NCBI GenBank assembly: GCA_022641595.1
Contig: JALCDN010000016.1
Location: 1 to 33,275, forward strand
Reading direction: 5' to 3'
Source of the DNA: Ruminococcus sp.
Lineage (GTDB): Bacteria; Bacillota; Clostridia; Oscillospirales; Ruminococcaceae
DNA: 33,275 nt
A model generated the notes under the pieces. It saw nothing but the letters and a program-made list of their open reading frames with translations. It was not told the DNA's origin and ran no database searches. Of the stretch, positions 32,116-33,275 are shown one piece after another. The position numbers and the translations under genes were made by a program. Position 1 is the stretch's first letter, and every line of letters starts with the position of its first letter.

Positions 32116-33024
32116 ATGGAGTATATTCGTAATGTATTGAAAGGTATTGTCATAGGAATAGCAAATGCGATACCTGGAGTAAGTGGCGGTACAATGATGG
32201 TCATTATGAAAGTGTTTGACAGAATAATGGGAGCAGTTTCATTGAACATCAAGAAGCTTAAAGAGAATTTTTTATTTCTTCTTACAATTTTTCTCGGAAT
32301 GGCAATAGGAATTATTCTTTCAGCAAAGGTGCTTTCAATCTGCTTTGACAGATTTTATGTTCAGACACAGTTTTTCTTTATGGGAGTTGTTTTGGGAAGC
32401 CTTCCTATGATTTATAAAGAGGCAACTAAAAACAAGAAGTTTACCCCAATTCATTCTGCACCATTCCTCGTAGGAATCGCAATTATCATTGCAGTTACTG
32501 TTATAAGTATGAATCAGTCAGGAAACTCGGTTAAAACAGAGCTTACAGCGTCAACTTTTGTGTATCTTGTAATAGTTTCAATAATTGCAGCTGCCGCAAT
32601 GATAATGCCTGGACTTAGCGGAAGCCTTATTCTTCTTATACTTGGCGGATACCAGACGGCAATTCACGCAGTTGATGAAATGAACATTCCAATACTTCTG
32701 CCAATTGCCATAGGAGTTGCTATCGGAATAATCATTGCAGCAAAGACAATAACAATTTGTCTTGCAAAATGGCAGAGAGGTACTTATGCAGTGATTCTTG
32801 GACTTATAGTTGGTTCGTTCTATGCAATATGGCCTCGTGAAACTACATCAACAGAAATAGTCAAGGGTGTTGAAAAAACTGTTACTGAGGGAGCAAATTT
32901 CCATATGAATTCCACAGGCGTCATAGCAATTGTATTTTTAATAATAGGAGTAATTCTTCCTCTTTCTATGGAGCTTATTGACAGAAAAAAAGCAGTTTCC
33001 GCAGAGAAAGCTGATAAGCAGTAG
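32116..33024 (+). CDS. DUF368 membrane protein (candidate undecaprenyl phosphate translocase)
   Basis: A 302-residue protein with about eight membrane helices. The signature KGIVIGIANAIPGVSGGTMMVIM at residues 9-31 and its later counterpart AAAMIMPGLSGSLILLILGGYQ identify DUF368. Recent work on DUF368 (PopT) and DedA (UptA) members shows transport of undecaprenyl phosphate back across the membrane for reuse in wall synthesis; applying this here is inference from family membership. AAAGGA precedes the ATG, 68 bases after the lipoprotein stop. A terminator follows at 33044-33083, which closes the long plus-strand gene train. Confidence 0.88.
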   Translation: MEYIRNVLKGIVIGIANAIPGVSGGTMMVIMKVFDRIMGAVSLNIKKLKENFLFLLTIFLGMAIGIILSAKVLSICFDRFYVQTQFFFMGVVLGSLPMIYKEATKNKKFTPIHSAPFLVGIAIIIAVTVISMNQSGNSVKTELTASTFVYLVIVSIIAAAAMIMPGLSGSLILLILGGYQTAIHAVDEMNIPILLPIAIGVAIGIIIAAKTITICLAKWQRGTYAVILGLIVGSFYAIWPRETTSTEIVKGVEKTVTEGANFHMNSTGVIAIVFLIIGVILPLSMELIDRKKAVSAEKADKQ

Positions 33025-33043
33025 AAAAGTATATCAAAAATTT

Positions 33044-33083
33044 AAATGCGTCATTGATTTTAAAGCCAATGACGCATTTTTTT
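33044..33083. terminator. Strong rho-independent terminator at the end of the plus-strand gene train
   Basis: A 13 bp perfect stem pairs AAATGCGTCATTG (33044-33056) with its complement (33067-33079), followed by T residues to 33083. The minus strand also carries a T-rich tract after the stem, so it may stop transcripts from both directions. Confidence 0.9.
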
Positions 33084-33275
33084 AAAAGTATTGTACCCGC
33101 CAAATAATCCCGTGTCTTTACAAAAAGCCAAACGGCAAGGCCTGGTGACCTTGCCGTTGATAATATCTATAACCAAATCATAAGGGGAACATAAAGCATC
33201 TCTGAGTTCATCATCGGTTAAATGATCGCTGTTATCGATAATATCACCCATATCCCTGCCGATGATTTCAGCAAT
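33060..33275 (-). CDS. Partial reading frame at the right edge, unknown
   Basis: The frame is open from the window edge down to a TAA at 33060-33062, giving at least 71 residues, starting (I)AEIIGRDMGDIIDNSDHLTDDELRDALCSPYDLVIDI. The first half is acidic and helical in character and looks like real protein. The ATG at 33251 has no well-spaced ribosome binding site, so the true start is probably beyond the window. The last third is read through two hairpins (33131-33158 and 33044-33079) and is Cys/Arg/Lys-rich, unlike the first part. The original stop may have been lost, or the end may be frameshifted. No family recognised. Confidence 0.35.
   Translation of the reverse strand: MAEIIGRDMGDIIDNSDHLTDDELRDALCSPYDLVIDIINGKVTRPCRLAFCKDTGLFGGYNTFKKMRHWL
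33121..33158 (-). terminator. Intrinsic-terminator-like hairpin inside the right-edge frame
   Basis: A perfect 10 bp stem, AACGGCAAGG (33131-33140) with CCTTGCCGTT (33149-33158), has an 8-base loop. On the minus strand it is followed by TGGCTTTTTG. It looks like a rho-independent terminator but lies inside the open frame running from the right edge. Confidence 0.5.

Overview
The window looks like a low-GC, spore-forming member of the Firmicutes (Bacillota). A clostridial relative of the Ruminococcaceae type is my best guess. The support is a complete eight-gene spoIIIA operon behind a sigma-E-like promoter, GGAGG ribosome binding sites, TTG starts, and the Firmicutes housekeeping order asp23-like / nusB / xseA / xseB / ispA / dxs / tlyA / nadK / argR / recN. 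The species call is inference. I see no rRNA, tRNA, CRISPR array, phage or transposase gene.

Left part (1-12 kb). A 5'-truncated DUF3592-like remnant is followed by a minus-strand cardiolipin synthase, a plus-strand hotdog thioesterase, and the minus-strand uvrB-uvrA nucleotide excision repair pair. uvrB lies between two copies of one 142-146 bp inverted-repeat element, placed in opposite orientations. One copy is in the uvrB-uvrA gap and the other is in the long uvrB leader. A sodium:solute symporter with a near-consensus promoter follows. A perfect palindromic terminator separates it from a convergent two-gene unit, a metallophosphoesterase and an ArsB/NhaD-like permease joined by an ATGA overlap.

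Middle part (12-18.9 kb). A secreted, membrane-anchored protein of the D-Ala-D-Ala carboxypeptidase (S11) fold comes first. All three of its catalytic motifs are altered, so it is probably a pseudoenzyme. Next is spoIIIAA-AH, which encodes the mother-cell side of the SpoIIIA-SpoIIQ channel. The 334 bp gap after spoIIIAH holds two good promoters, a long-range inverted repeat, and an ~80 bp shortened copy of the uvrB-flanking repeat at the predicted start of the next transcript.

Right part (18.9-33.3 kb). A tightly packed plus-strand gene train covers an Asp23-family protein, transcription (nusB), a TsaD/Kae1 paralogue where folD often sits in relatives, exonuclease VII (xseA, xseB), isoprenoid precursors (ispA, dxs), rRNA methylation (tlyA), NAD kinase, arginine repressor, RecN, a histidine phosphatase, a GH42 beta-galactosidase, a lipoprotein and a DUF368 membrane protein. 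It ends at a 13 bp-stem terminator. A minus-strand reading frame runs off the right edge.

The most interesting items are the inverted-repeat element family, the dead-looking carboxypeptidase next to the sporulation operon, and the promoter-rich leader before the asp23-nusB unit.
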